Source of the DNA: CAVTQZ01 sp963737015
GTDB taxonomy: Bacteria; Actinomycetota; Acidimicrobiia; Acidimicrobiales; UBA8190
Direction: 5' to 3'
Length of the DNA: 64,000 bases
Assembly (NCBI GenBank): GCA_963737015.1
Contig: CAVTQZ010000001.1
Coordinates: 1,674,001 to 1,738,000, forward strand
Positions 9,000 through 17,570 of the stretch are shown in pieces. Every line of letters begins with the position of its first letter. The first letter of the stretch is position 1. Made by a program: the position numbers and the translations under genes. The notes beneath the pieces were generated by a model. The model did not search any database, had not been told where the DNA came from, and worked only from the letters and a program-made list of their open reading frames with translations.

Positions 9000-9938
9000 G
9001 TGAAAGTCGTCGTGACCGGTGGTGCCGGGTTCATCGGGGCCAACCTGTGCCGCGCTTTGGTCGAGTCGCCCGAATTCGACAGGGTGGTGGCGCTGGACGA
9101 CCTTTCCACCGGTGACAGAGCGAACGTGGACGACGTGCCGGGAGTGGAGCTCGTCGTCGGCTCGATTCTCGATCCCGAGCTTCTAGCTGCGACATTCGAA
9201 GGCGCTGACTCCGTGGTCCATCTTGCGGCGCGCCCTTCGGTCCCTCGCTCCTTGAACGACCCGTTCGCCAGCCACGACGCGAACGCGACCGGTACCGTCA
9301 GGGTTCTCGAAGCCATCCGGCACGGGGGGAACCCTCACGTCGTGGTTGCCTCCTCTTCGTCCGTGTACGGAGCCAACCCGGAGTTGCCCAAGCGCGAGGA
9401 CCAGGAACCACAGCCCGTCAGTCCCTATGCGGCAAGCAAGCTGGCGACCGAGGCCTACACGCTCGCATATGCCCGCTCGTTCTCGGTGCCGGCGCTCGCA
9501 TTTCGTTTCTTCAACGTCTATGGCCCATATCAGAAGGCCGATCATGCCTATGCGGCGGTGGTCCCGGCGTTCATCGCGTCTGCGACACGCGGAGACCCGC
9601 TCACGATCCACGGTGACGGCAAGCAAACACGGGACTTCACTTTCGTGGGAACTCTCTCGAGAGTGATCATCGATGCGTTGCTCAGAAGAGTGACGAGTGT
9701 CCGGCCGGTGAACCTCGCCTTCGGAAGCAGGATCTCTCTTCTCGAGCTCGTGACCGTCCTCGAAGACCTCTTTGGAAAGCGGCTGCCGGTGACACATACC
9801 GATCCGCGTCCCGGTGACGTACGCGACACGCAAGCCGATTCGACTCAGCTCGAATCGTTGTTCGGAAAACTTATACCGGTTCCCTTGGTCGACGGGCTCC
9901 GGCAGACGGTCGAATGGTTCGGGACTCTCCCGGCCTGA
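9000..9938 (+). CDS. NAD-dependent sugar-nucleotide epimerase (extended SDR)
   Basis: A 312-residue extended short-chain dehydrogenase starting at GTG 9000 (an in-frame TTG at 8991 is the alternative). The NAD-binding loop is TGGAGFIG at the N-terminus. The catalytic set is SSSSVYG followed by YAASK, and the substrate region has RFFNVYGPYQ. This is the UDP-hexose 4-epimerase class. Among subtypes it resembles UDP-GlcNAc or UDP-glucuronate 4-epimerases of polysaccharide loci, but the substrate cannot be fixed. It is followed by a UDP-sugar 6-dehydrogenase gene, so the pair could produce a UDP-uronic acid and its C4 epimer. Confidence 0.85.
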   Translation: MKVVVTGGAGFIGANLCRALVESPEFDRVVALDDLSTGDRANVDDVPGVELVVGSILDPELLAATFEGADSVVHLAARPSVPRSLNDPFASHDANATGTVRVLEAIRHGGNPHVVVASSSSVYGANPELPKREDQEPQPVSPYAASKLATEAYTLAYARSFSVPALAFRFFNVYGPYQKADHAYAAVVPAFIASATRGDPLTIHGDGKQTRDFTFVGTLSRVIIDALLRRVTSVRPVNLAFGSRISLLELVTVLEDLFGKRLPVTHTDPRPGDVRDTQADSTQLESLFGKLIPVPLVDGLRQTVEWFGTLPA

Positions 9939-10036
9939 CCGTCCTGACCGGCCTGACGCTCCCTCGTTAGCGCTGGTCTGGGCAATTCTCCCCAGGGTCC
10001 TCGTCTCATACGAGATGTTCATGCCACCATTTCGGG

Positions 10037-11344
10037 GTGCCGGCGACAAACCCACCAATTTCAACAGAGGAGGGTCACAGTTCGACCCCACTCCGCGTCG
10101 CGGTGGTGGGTCAGGGTTATGTGGGGCTTCCACTGGCGATGCGCGCAGTTTCGGTCGGCCACTTCGTCATTGGCTACGACAGTGATCAACGGAGGATCAA
10201 ACGACTCAACGCAGGTGAGTCCTACGTAGAAGACGTAAGCGAGGAGACCGTATCCGAGGCCCTCGCATCTGGCCGTTACCAGCCTTCGTCAGAGCCGAAA
10301 GCCTGCGCTGGGTTCGACGTGGCAGTTGTGAGTGTCCCCACGCCTCTGCGCGAGGGGAACCCGGACCTCTCGTACATAGAAGACGCTGCGCGCACACTCG
10401 CCCGCTACCTGAGACCCGGGGCCACCGTGGTCCTCGAATCGACCACTTACCCGGGCACGACCGAAGAGCTGGTGGCTCCCATCCTGGAGGAGGGTTCCGG
10501 GCTCAGCGCAGGCAAGGACTTCTACGTCGGGTACAGCCCCGAACGAATCGACCCGGGTAACAAAGAGTGGACACTCGAGAACACGCCGAAGGTCGTCTCG
10601 GGTATGAACGAAGCCTCTCTCGAAAGGGTCCGCTCTTTCTACGACTCGCTCATCGGCACGACGGTGCCAGTCTCGAACACACGTGTCGCCGAGCTTACGA
10701 AGCTGCTCGAAAACACCTTCCGACACGTGAACATCTCGCTCGTGAACGAGCTCGCGATGTTCGCAGGCGACCTCGGCGTCGACGTCTGGGAGGCGATCGA
10801 CGCGGCGGCTACGAAACCATATGGCTTCATGCGCTTCTCCCCCGGGCCCGGTGTAGGAGGACACTGCCTTCCCATAGATCCGAGCTATTTGTCGTGGCGA
10901 GTCCGGCGTTCGCTCGGACATTCTTTCAGGTTCGTCGAGCTGGCCAACGACGTGAACGACCATATGCCCGACTATGTGGTGAGAAGGATCATCGCAGCAT
11001 TGAACCGCGAGCGTAAGGCACTGAATGGAAGCCGCTTGCTTCTGCTGGGCCTTGCTTACAAGCGCAACACAGGCGATGCCCGCGAGTCTCCCGCTGTCGT
11101 CATAGCCCGCCGCCTTCTCGGCTTCGGCGCCGAAGTGCGTGCTGTCGACCCCCACGTTCTCGACGAAGAAGTGCCGTCTGGAGTGGTGTCGGTGGAGGCG
11201 ACGCCGGAGGAGCTTTCGCAGGCCGATCTCGTCGTCCTGCTGACCGACCACGATGCCTTCGACAACGCTTCGGTCGCTCGCCACGCCCGGAACGTGCTGG
11301 ACACCCGGCACCGTCTCTCGGGGAAAAATATCGAACATCTATGA
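10037..11344 (+). CDS. UDP-sugar 6-dehydrogenase (UDP-GlcNAc/ManNAc or UDP-Glc type)
   Basis: A 435-residue NAD-dependent enzyme with the three-part layout of the UDP-glucose/GDP-mannose dehydrogenase family: Rossmann loop VVGQGYVGLPL near residue 22, central helical domain, and C-terminal UDP-binding domain (LLLGLAYKRNTGDARESP). The catalytic cysteine is Cys277 in GGHCLPIDP. YSPERIDPG and the RNTGD(x)RESP motif are closest to the WbpA/TviB group acting on UDP-N-acetylhexosamines. It performs a two-step oxidation to a UDP-uronic acid in the cytosol. GTG 10037 is the likely start; a GAGGAGG at 10068 has no start codon placed behind it. Confidence 0.9.
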   Translation: MPATNPPISTEEGHSSTPLRVAVVGQGYVGLPLAMRAVSVGHFVIGYDSDQRRIKRLNAGESYVEDVSEETVSEALASGRYQPSSEPKACAGFDVAVVSVPTPLREGNPDLSYIEDAARTLARYLRPGATVVLESTTYPGTTEELVAPILEEGSGLSAGKDFYVGYSPERIDPGNKEWTLENTPKVVSGMNEASLERVRSFYDSLIGTTVPVSNTRVAELTKLLENTFRHVNISLVNELAMFAGDLGVDVWEAIDAAATKPYGFMRFSPGPGVGGHCLPIDPSYLSWRVRRSLGHSFRFVELANDVNDHMPDYVVRRIIAALNRERKALNGSRLLLLGLAYKRNTGDARESPAVVIARRLLGFGAEVRAVDPHVLDEEVPSGVVSVEATPEELSQADLVVLLTDHDAFDNASVARHARNVLDTRHRLSGKNIEHL

Positions 11345-11351
11345 CCTGAGC

Positions 11352-12365
11352 GTGACGCAACTACACGAGCGCCCGGTCCCCGAGCCCGACCTTCTCCCAA
11401 AAATCCTTTTCATCGTCGGGGCTCCCCGAAGTGGAAGCACGGTTTTCGAGCAGCTCCTTGCTTCGACAGGAGACGCTTTCGCCATCGGAGAAGCGCGTCA
11501 TATTTGGAAGCGGGGCTTTCGGGCGAACCAGCTCTGCAGTTGCGGAGTCCCTTTTCACGATTGCGTCTTCTGGTCCCGGGCCGCAGCACTCATCGCACGA
11601 GGCAGGGACCTGAAGGAACTGGCAGAGCGGGCCATTCAGATCATGCAGTTGGTCGACCGGGATCGCGCCATACCGGCGATGCACCATCCTCGCCTTCGGT
11701 CCCGGGCCTTCGTGCGCCCATACGACGAGACAAGAGACCTTCTCAGCGCGCTTTACAGAACGGTGGCGGAGCTGAACCCCGGACGTCTGATCATCGATTC
11801 GTCGAAGGATCCGTCCTACGCACACCTTGTGAGCACGCTCGAGGATGTAGAAATTGCATTCGTTCACCTCGTCAGGGACAGCCGGGGCGTGGCTGAAAGC
11901 TGGCGACATCCGAAGGCAAACCCGGCCGTCCATTGGCGGACAGCCAGCTTGGAGACGTGGGACATCCGGCACAGCGCTTTCGACTGGAACCGCAAATATC
12001 TGCTTACCTCCGCGCTCAAGCCCTACCTGCGCGGTCGCGTCCTGACTGTCACCTACGAGAACATGACACGCGACCCAACCCGCGTGATAGAGGCGGTCCG
12101 GGACCACCTGCTGCGGTTGGGAATGCCCCGGCTGGGGGAACCGTGGGAGGCGAATCTCGGCGACCAATACCACACCGTTTCCGGCAACCCGATCCGTTTC
12201 ACTCCGCTGCCGCAACGGTTGGAAGAGGACGACGCCTGGAAGCACGAGATGACCGTCAAGGATCGGTTGGCCGTAGCGACTCTGACAGCGCCTTTCCTCC
12301 TCCTTCACCACCTGGCGTCGCTCGAGGGCAGGTTCGCCGGGGCCCGGACGCCCCACCCAGGGTGA
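11352..12365 (+). CDS. PAPS-dependent sulfotransferase
   Basis: A 337-residue protein from GTG 11352, just past the preceding stop. The PAPS 5'-phosphosulfate loop GAPRSGSTVFEQLL lies near the N-terminus and the 3'-phosphate site HLVRDSRGVAESW in the middle, the two diagnostic elements of sulfotransferases. VTYENMTRDP follows, as is common in carbohydrate sulfotransferases. It likely transfers sulfate to a sugar hydroxyl of the surface polysaccharide. Its stop overlaps the GTG start of a second sulfotransferase-like gene (shared GTGA), so the two are translationally coupled. Confidence 0.88.
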   Translation: MTQLHERPVPEPDLLPKILFIVGAPRSGSTVFEQLLASTGDAFAIGEARHIWKRGFRANQLCSCGVPFHDCVFWSRAAALIARGRDLKELAERAIQIMQLVDRDRAIPAMHHPRLRSRAFVRPYDETRDLLSALYRTVAELNPGRLIIDSSKDPSYAHLVSTLEDVEIAFVHLVRDSRGVAESWRHPKANPAVHWRTASLETWDIRHSAFDWNRKYLLTSALKPYLRGRVLTVTYENMTRDPTRVIEAVRDHLLRLGMPRLGEPWEANLGDQYHTVSGNPIRFTPLPQRLEEDDAWKHEMTVKDRLAVATLTAPFLLLHHLASLEGRFAGARTPHPG

Positions 12366-13132
12366 GCCGTCGCAGCATCTACCGCAAACGCCTCGAGCGC
12401 AACGCGCGAAGGGCATGGGCAATAGCGCTACGTAAGCCCACGGCACACCTGCTGCACATCGGAAAGACGGGGGGCACCTCGGTGCGCGACACGCTGTGGG
12501 GCGTGAGGTGTAATGCCTATCTCGTCCGGGATCACGCTCACGATTTCTCATTGCGCGAGGTGCCTCGTGGTCAGTTCGCGATCTTCTTCCTCCGGGACCC
12601 ACTCACGAGGTTCACGAGCGCCTTTTACAGCCGTCAACGCCGCGGCCAGCCGAGGTACGACTTCGCCTGGAGCGAGGGAGAAGCACTGGCCTTCGAGCGA
12701 TTCCCCTCCGCCAACGCTCTCGGGGAAGCCCTCTCGCCCGGACACCCCGACGTGGAGGCGGCATCGGAGGCGATGAGGTCGATACAGCACGTGAACACCA
12801 GCCTCGGCGATTGGCTCGGCGACCCCGACTACCTGAGGTCGCGCGCCGACGACTTGCTCTTCATCGGATTCCAGGAGCAACTCGAGTCGGACTTCGCCCG
12901 CCTACTGCAGATCCTCGGGATCGATCCCAAGACGACGAGACTCCCGAGCGACGAGATCGGTGCGCATCGCAATCCTCACCACGACTCGTCGCTGTCAGCG
13001 ACGGCGGCGGCGAACCTGCGCTCGTGGTATGGGCGGGACTACGAGCTACTCGCTCTTTGCCGCGAGCTGAGCTCGGTGCTTCAGGCCCGTCAACGCTCGA
13101 TCGGTGAGGACGAGAGGCCCCTTAGACCCTGA
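12362..13132 (+). CDS. Sulfotransferase-family protein (HS2ST-like)
   Basis: A 256-residue protein starting at GTG 12362 inside the stop of the previous gene. It has HLLHIGKTGGTSVRDTL, the variant PAPS loop (HIxKTGGTS) of Golgi-type heparan-sulfate-like sulfotransferases, and FFLRDPLTRFTSAFYSRQR as the 3'-phosphate motif. A basic N-terminus precedes the loop, with no signal peptide. Together with its neighbour it implies at least two sulfation steps on the glycan. Its last 43 bases overlap the 3' end of the convergent WecA/MraY-like gene. Confidence 0.85.
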   Translation: MSRRSIYRKRLERNARRAWAIALRKPTAHLLHIGKTGGTSVRDTLWGVRCNAYLVRDHAHDFSLREVPRGQFAIFFLRDPLTRFTSAFYSRQRRGQPRYDFAWSEGEALAFERFPSANALGEALSPGHPDVEAASEAMRSIQHVNTSLGDWLGDPDYLRSRADDLLFIGFQEQLESDFARLLQILGIDPKTTRLPSDEIGAHRNPHHDSSLSATAAANLRSWYGRDYELLALCRELSSVLQARQRSIGEDERPLRP

Positions 13133-14652
13133 TCCTCGCTCACTTCGCCGCGACCTAAACGGCCGTTTCCGCCGTTGCGCGCGTGTCCGTTGCCGTTGCC
13201 GCTGCCATTGCCGTGCCCGTTGGCTTTGCCGGGGGGCCCGGTCTTCTCTGCTTCGGCGCCCAGCTCGATCGACGAATCGAATGCCGCGCCGCAGGAGCCC
13301 GGATGACCCGTAGGGTCCCGGTCCCGCCCTGAACGCGAGAGGCGCCAGCGCCCCGGGTCGGGGACGAAGAAGTCCTCACCGAGCAATTGCCGCAACGAGT
13401 CCGCAGGCCGCCAACGGCTCTGTTCCGACGGCCGATCCGGGTGAGACCTCGGGTCCGACGCCTGCGCCTCATGGACCAGCACCGGCACCTTCGAGAGCTC
13501 ACCCCATGGGGAAGCCGCCTCCGCCTCGGACCCGGCGCCGGCGGTTACCAACTCGGAATCGGCGACGCTCAGATCCGGCGCCCCCACAGCGCCAAGCCTT
13601 GTGGCCGGCCGTCCGGGGCGCCCCCGCCGGTCCCTTCCGTAAACAGGGACCATGGCGAGGATGACACCAAGGAAGAGTGCGACCCCCACCACGAGCCCCA
13701 TGAGGATGAGGCTCGTCCCCGCGCCGACCCGCTCCATCACGATCGCCAGCCACCCGAAGCCGATGGCCCCGGCGTAGATGAGGCTGACGGACGCCCAGAC
13801 GGGGACTCCGACGAACACGAGGCGATGGCTGACGTGATCCTTACCCCCGCGAAACGGGCTGCGGCGGTGAAGGACCCGCGTGATCATCACGAGGGTCGTG
13901 TCGAACAGCGGGATACCGAGAATGAGGGTGGGCACGAAGATGTTGATGCCCGTGCGCGTCCGGAGTTTCAGCGTGATCACGGCCAGGACGAATCCGATGA
14001 AGAGGCTTCCTGCATCACCCATGTAGATCCGGGCGGGGTGGAAGTTGTGGCGCAGGAAGCCGATCCCACATCCTCCGATCGCGAGCGCCAACCCGGCAAC
14101 GAGGAAGCGCCCACCGGTGATGGCCACGATGAAGAGGAATATCGACGAGATCGCGGCGACGCCCGCAGATAGACCGTCCATGTTGTCCAGGAGGTTGAAC
14201 GCGTTCGTGACAACCACGACCCACGCCATGGTGGCGATCGCTCCCAGAGGTTCGGGCAGCGGCAACCTGATCCCGGTTCCCGTCGCCCAGACCCCGAAAC
14301 CCGCGCCCACCTCGAGCGCGAGTCGCAACCACGGAGAAAGACTTCGGATGTCGTCCACAAGGCCCACGAGAGCGAGGCCCACGGCCATTCCCAAGAAGAT
14401 CGTGAGGTCGGGCAGGCCGCCTTCGATCCTCGGGTTCAGCAAAGAGGCGACGAGCACGATCAACGAGAACGCGATCACGATCGCAGCACCGCCCAGATAG
14501 GGCACGGGGGATTTGTGCACCTTGGCCGGGCCGGGGTGGTCCAGGATCCCGAGGCGCTGCGCGATGTTCATCGCGATCGGAGTGAACACGGTCGTGAGCG
14601 CGATCGGCACGACGAACATGAGGGCGTACGCCCACCAGCTTTGATCGGTCAT
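13090..14652 (-). CDS. WecA/MraY-type polyprenyl-phosphate sugar-1-phosphate transferase with long tail
   Basis: A 520-residue integral membrane protein with about ten hydrophobic segments in the first 330 residues. The family signatures appear in order: GLVDDIRSLSP, NAFNLLDNMDGLSAG, YMGDAGSLFIGF and GGKDHVSHRL. Such enzymes load a UDP-sugar phosphate onto undecaprenyl (decaprenyl) phosphate and start glycan assembly on the cytosolic face. WecA relatives are usually 350-400 residues. Here about 190 extra residues follow, ending in a Gly/Asn-rich low-complexity tail (GNGNGHARNGGNG), probably disordered. It is the best candidate for the initiating enzyme of the locus, or it could serve the cell-wall linker. 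Confidence 0.88.
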   Translation of the reverse strand: MTDQSWWAYALMFVVPIALTTVFTPIAMNIAQRLGILDHPGPAKVHKSPVPYLGGAAIVIAFSLIVLVASLLNPRIEGGLPDLTIFLGMAVGLALVGLVDDIRSLSPWLRLALEVGAGFGVWATGTGIRLPLPEPLGAIATMAWVVVVTNAFNLLDNMDGLSAGVAAISSIFLFIVAITGGRFLVAGLALAIGGCGIGFLRHNFHPARIYMGDAGSLFIGFVLAVITLKLRTRTGINIFVPTLILGIPLFDTTLVMITRVLHRRSPFRGGKDHVSHRLVFVGVPVWASVSLIYAGAIGFGWLAIVMERVGAGTSLILMGLVVGVALFLGVILAMVPVYGRDRRGRPGRPATRLGAVGAPDLSVADSELVTAGAGSEAEAASPWGELSKVPVLVHEAQASDPRSHPDRPSEQSRWRPADSLRQLLGEDFFVPDPGRWRLSRSGRDRDPTGHPGSCGAAFDSSIELGAEAEKTGPPGKANGHGNGSGNGNGHARNGGNGRLGRGEVSEDQGLRGLSSSPIER

Positions 14653-14965
14653 GGCCCCTGGATCACCCGGGCATCAGTCTGTGCAGGCCTCAACCGGCGG
14701 GCCACGAAGAACCATCCCCTAGGGCCGCCACTGAATGGGCGCATCCCGCTGCGAAACGTCCCATGAAGCGGACGAATCGTACGGTCGGGAACCCAAAGGT
14801 CACGCAGCGTCACAAATCAGGGAAAGAGTGCGACGCTGTGCGTCGAGCACAGTCCCTAGGAAGGTCTCCCAGATGCCACCTGGGCTTTCGCGCCGTACAT
14901 TCGGGCGCCTGGTGCCGAACGCCGGTACCAGATCTAGGCGTACTCCATCGGGGAGGCTGCGCGGC
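14653..14965. promoter_or_regulatory. Divergent intergenic region with CCCTAGGG elements
   Basis: About 313 bases between the leftward WecA/MraY-like gene and the rightward epimerase. The epimerase frame is open through part of it, but the encoded residues are not conserved-looking. Two short palindromic elements stand out: CCCCTAGGG at 14717-14725 and CCCTAGG at 14854-14860. CTAG is typically rare in high-GC actinobacterial DNA, so these are noticeable. They resemble the longer G/C palindromes at 25031 and 52645. Confidence 0.4.
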
Positions 14966-16081
14966 GTGGAGGCAACAGTGTCGGAGATCGCCCGGGGGCA
15001 GACCCAAAGCTCCCACGGGAGCGCGCAGGAACCGGTCACATACCTCGTGACGGGCGGTGCGGGGTTCATCGGCTCTCACCTGACCGAGGCACTGCTCTCC
15101 CGCGGTGACAAGGCGATCGTGCTCGACGACCTCTCGACGGGGAGCCTCTCCAACCTGGCGGCCGTCGCCGGTCATCCAAACCTGGAGGTCGTGACCGGTT
15201 CGGTGCGTGACGAGTTGGTGGTCGACGAGCTGATGCACCAGTGCGACTCCGTGGTGCACCTCGCTGCCGCTGTCGGTGTCCGGCTGATAGTGGAAGAGCC
15301 CCTCAGGTCCTTCACGACCAACATCCGTGGGTCGGAGGTCGTGATCGGCGCTGCTCACCGTTACCAACGGCCCATTCTCGTCGCGAGCACGTCGGAGGTA
15401 TACGGAAAGAACGGAAGCTCGGTCCTGAGCGAGTCCGCCGACCGCATCCTGGGTCCCACGACGGTCGCACGCTGGGCATACAGCGAGGCGAAAGCAGTAG
15501 ACGAGATCCTCGCAATCACATATCACCGCGAGCGCGGCCTACCCTCGATCGTTGTCAGGCTGTTCAACACGGTGGGACCGCGCCAGAGCCCGGCATACGG
15601 GATGGTCATCCCGACTCTCGTGCGCCAGGCGCTGCTCGGGCAGCCCCTCACCGTCTTCGGAGACGGACTTCAGAGCCGCTGCTTCTGTCACGTCGCTGAC
15701 GTCGTGGACGCCCTCTTGCGCCTCCTGGACAACCGACGCGCAATCGGCGGTGTGTTCAACGTGGGCTCGGGTGACGAGATCACGATCCTCGAGCTGGCCA
15801 AGCTGATCGTCAAAAAGACCAGGTCGAGCTCGCGCATCGAGCTCGTTCCCTACGAAGAGGCCTTCGACGAGGGTTTCGAGGACATGCGCCGCCGGGTCCC
15901 GAGCACGGCGAAGATCCATGAGCTGACCGGCTGGTCCGTAAATCGCTCTCTCGAGATGATCCTCTCGGACACGATCGCCCAGGCCCGACGTGACCTGGCC
16001 GAGGCTCGCTCCTCAGTAGAGCCCGCATCCCACATCGAACACCTGGACACGCCGTCCCCCGGGGTCGTAGAGAGCGCATAG
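14966..16081 (+). CDS. NAD-dependent epimerase/dehydratase (extended SDR)
   Basis: About 371 residues if started at GTG 14966 (GTG 14978 is equally possible). It has NAD loop TGGAGFIGSH, ASTSEVYGKNG and the catalytic YSEAK, then RLFNTVGPRQ, GDGLQSRCFCHVADVV and a VNVGSGDEITI-type segment. This is closest to UDP-glucuronate decarboxylase or dTDP-glucose 4,6-dehydratase-like enzymes, and the SEVYG pattern with RLFNTVGPRQ is typical of UDP-xylose synthase relatives. The exact product cannot be proven. Located ahead of a glycosyltransferase, it probably supplies a nucleotide sugar for the same glycan. Confidence 0.82.
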   Translation: MEATVSEIARGQTQSSHGSAQEPVTYLVTGGAGFIGSHLTEALLSRGDKAIVLDDLSTGSLSNLAAVAGHPNLEVVTGSVRDELVVDELMHQCDSVVHLAAAVGVRLIVEEPLRSFTTNIRGSEVVIGAAHRYQRPILVASTSEVYGKNGSSVLSESADRILGPTTVARWAYSEAKAVDEILAITYHRERGLPSIVVRLFNTVGPRQSPAYGMVIPTLVRQALLGQPLTVFGDGLQSRCFCHVADVVDALLRLLDNRRAIGGVFNVGSGDEITILELAKLIVKKTRSSSRIELVPYEEAFDEGFEDMRRRVPSTAKIHELTGWSVNRSLEMILSDTIAQARRDLAEARSSVEPASHIEHLDTPSPGVVESA

Positions 16082-16096
16082 ACCTCGAAAAATCTG

Positions 16097-17227
16097 ATGA
16101 GCACGTCGGCGAGGCTCCGGTGTGTACTCACCTTGCCCATGGAACGCGTGCACACGTTCCAGATCGTTGCGGGGTTCGTGCTCCTGCAAAGAGCCGGCCT
16201 TCTCGACCTCGAGGTGCAATTGCGTCCGGAGACGCGGCGCAGTTTCCCCTCGACCTTCATGGTGCAGGCGGAGGTAGGAGAAGGGATCAAGCTCGCCTAC
16301 GACGTCCATGACGGCTCGGATTTCGAGCATCCCGAGAACGCGGCGAGCTACCTCGAAGAGGTCGACTTCTACTTCAAGAGGAGCTACGACCCCGAGATCC
16401 ACGACAAAGGTCCCCATGCCGAGAAGATCCGCCCTCTCGGCTTCAACTACCTCGTCATCGCACGACACCCCTTCTTCGCGCGGCGCCTGCTCGAGAACCC
16501 TCTGCGCACCGTGCGGACGACTGTCGGACACCTGGTGGGATACGAGACAGCCCACTACTTCGGCCTCGGAGGGCCGTATGCCCGACAGTTCGAGGACGTT
16601 CCTCGCAGGGTTCAGGCGGTTCCCAAGGTGATGTTCCTGACGAGGACATATGGAAGTGAACACTTCGTCTCCAGCGAGGAACGTGACGAGCTGAACGAGA
16701 TGCGGGCTTCTTGCATCCGCCTCCTACGGAGGGAGTTCGGCGAGGCCTTCACCGGTGGCTTCAAGCCCACCACACAGGCCAAACACCTCTACCCCGACTG
16801 TGTCGTCCCCCGTTCGGCCATTGCGAAGAACCACTACCTGCGAACGGTGCGCGACGCCGATATCTGCGTGACCACACGGGGAATCGCGGAGTCGAACGGC
16901 TGGAAGATCGCGGAGTACATCGCGGCGAGCAAGGGAATCGTCTCGGAAACACTGCGCCACCTGGTGCCTGGAGACTTCACAGCCGGCCGGAACTACCTGT
17001 CTTTCGAGTCACCCGAGCAGTGCCTCGCCGAGACGTTACGACTCGCGACGGACCCGAACCTGCTCGAGGAGATGCGGTGGCGGAATTATCGGTACTACCA
17101 ACGCTTTCTCCGTCCGGACCAGCTCGTCCTCAACAGTTTGACGACGGCGATGGGCTGTGAGGAGAACGATCTTCTCAGTTATCGCGACTTGCCTATTGCA
17201 CCCAAACGTAAGTTAGGTCGGGACTAG
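16097..17227 (+). CDS. Putative glycosyltransferase
   Basis: A 376-residue soluble protein with GT-B features but no textbook signature. The C-terminal half has VTTRGIAESNGWKIAEYIAASKGIVSETL followed by FESPEQCLAETLRLATDPNLLEEM, resembling the nucleotide-sugar-binding E-x7-E region and trailing helices of glycosyltransferase group 1. The N-terminal half lacks a clear glycine loop. It begins 15 bases after the epimerase stop on the same strand and is probably cotranscribed. Donor and acceptor are unknown. Confidence 0.55.
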   Translation: MSTSARLRCVLTLPMERVHTFQIVAGFVLLQRAGLLDLEVQLRPETRRSFPSTFMVQAEVGEGIKLAYDVHDGSDFEHPENAASYLEEVDFYFKRSYDPEIHDKGPHAEKIRPLGFNYLVIARHPFFARRLLENPLRTVRTTVGHLVGYETAHYFGLGGPYARQFEDVPRRVQAVPKVMFLTRTYGSEHFVSSEERDELNEMRASCIRLLRREFGEAFTGGFKPTTQAKHLYPDCVVPRSAIAKNHYLRTVRDADICVTTRGIAESNGWKIAEYIAASKGIVSETLRHLVPGDFTAGRNYLSFESPEQCLAETLRLATDPNLLEEMRWRNYRYYQRFLRPDQLVLNSLTTAMGCEENDLLSYRDLPIAPKRKLGRD

Positions 17228-17563
17228 AAGACAATAGAAGCCATTTACAAAAGGCTAAGTCACCCGAAGATAAGGAGTCGGGGCAAGTTGAGATCGAGTC
17301 CCCGTTGCCGGGCGAGCAACTAGTAGCACTCCTTGGCTGATTGATCATCGAAACCCGGGCTAAATCGTTCCATACTGCGTAAACACCACTCTTAGCGGTG
17401 GGAGCCTTGCCTCTTCACGTCGACCTACTGATGCTTCTTGCCGAGACTCCCTACGTGGGAGGACCGGCACACTTGGCCTTGCAGCGGAAGCACGCTCCAG
17501 GCTTGGCATCGCAGCTGTGCCTCGAAGCGAGGGGCCGCATAGGCAGAAACATTTGAGCGGTGT
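17228..17563. other. Intergenic region, no gene recognised
   Basis: It lies between the rightward glycosyltransferase and the 3' end of the leftward secreted-barrel pseudogene. A short hairpin, GTTGC-cgggcga-GCAAC, lies near 17308. No open frame here has recognisable content. The region is lower in GC than the flanking genes. Confidence 0.5.
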
Positions 17564-17570
17564 CTAGAAC

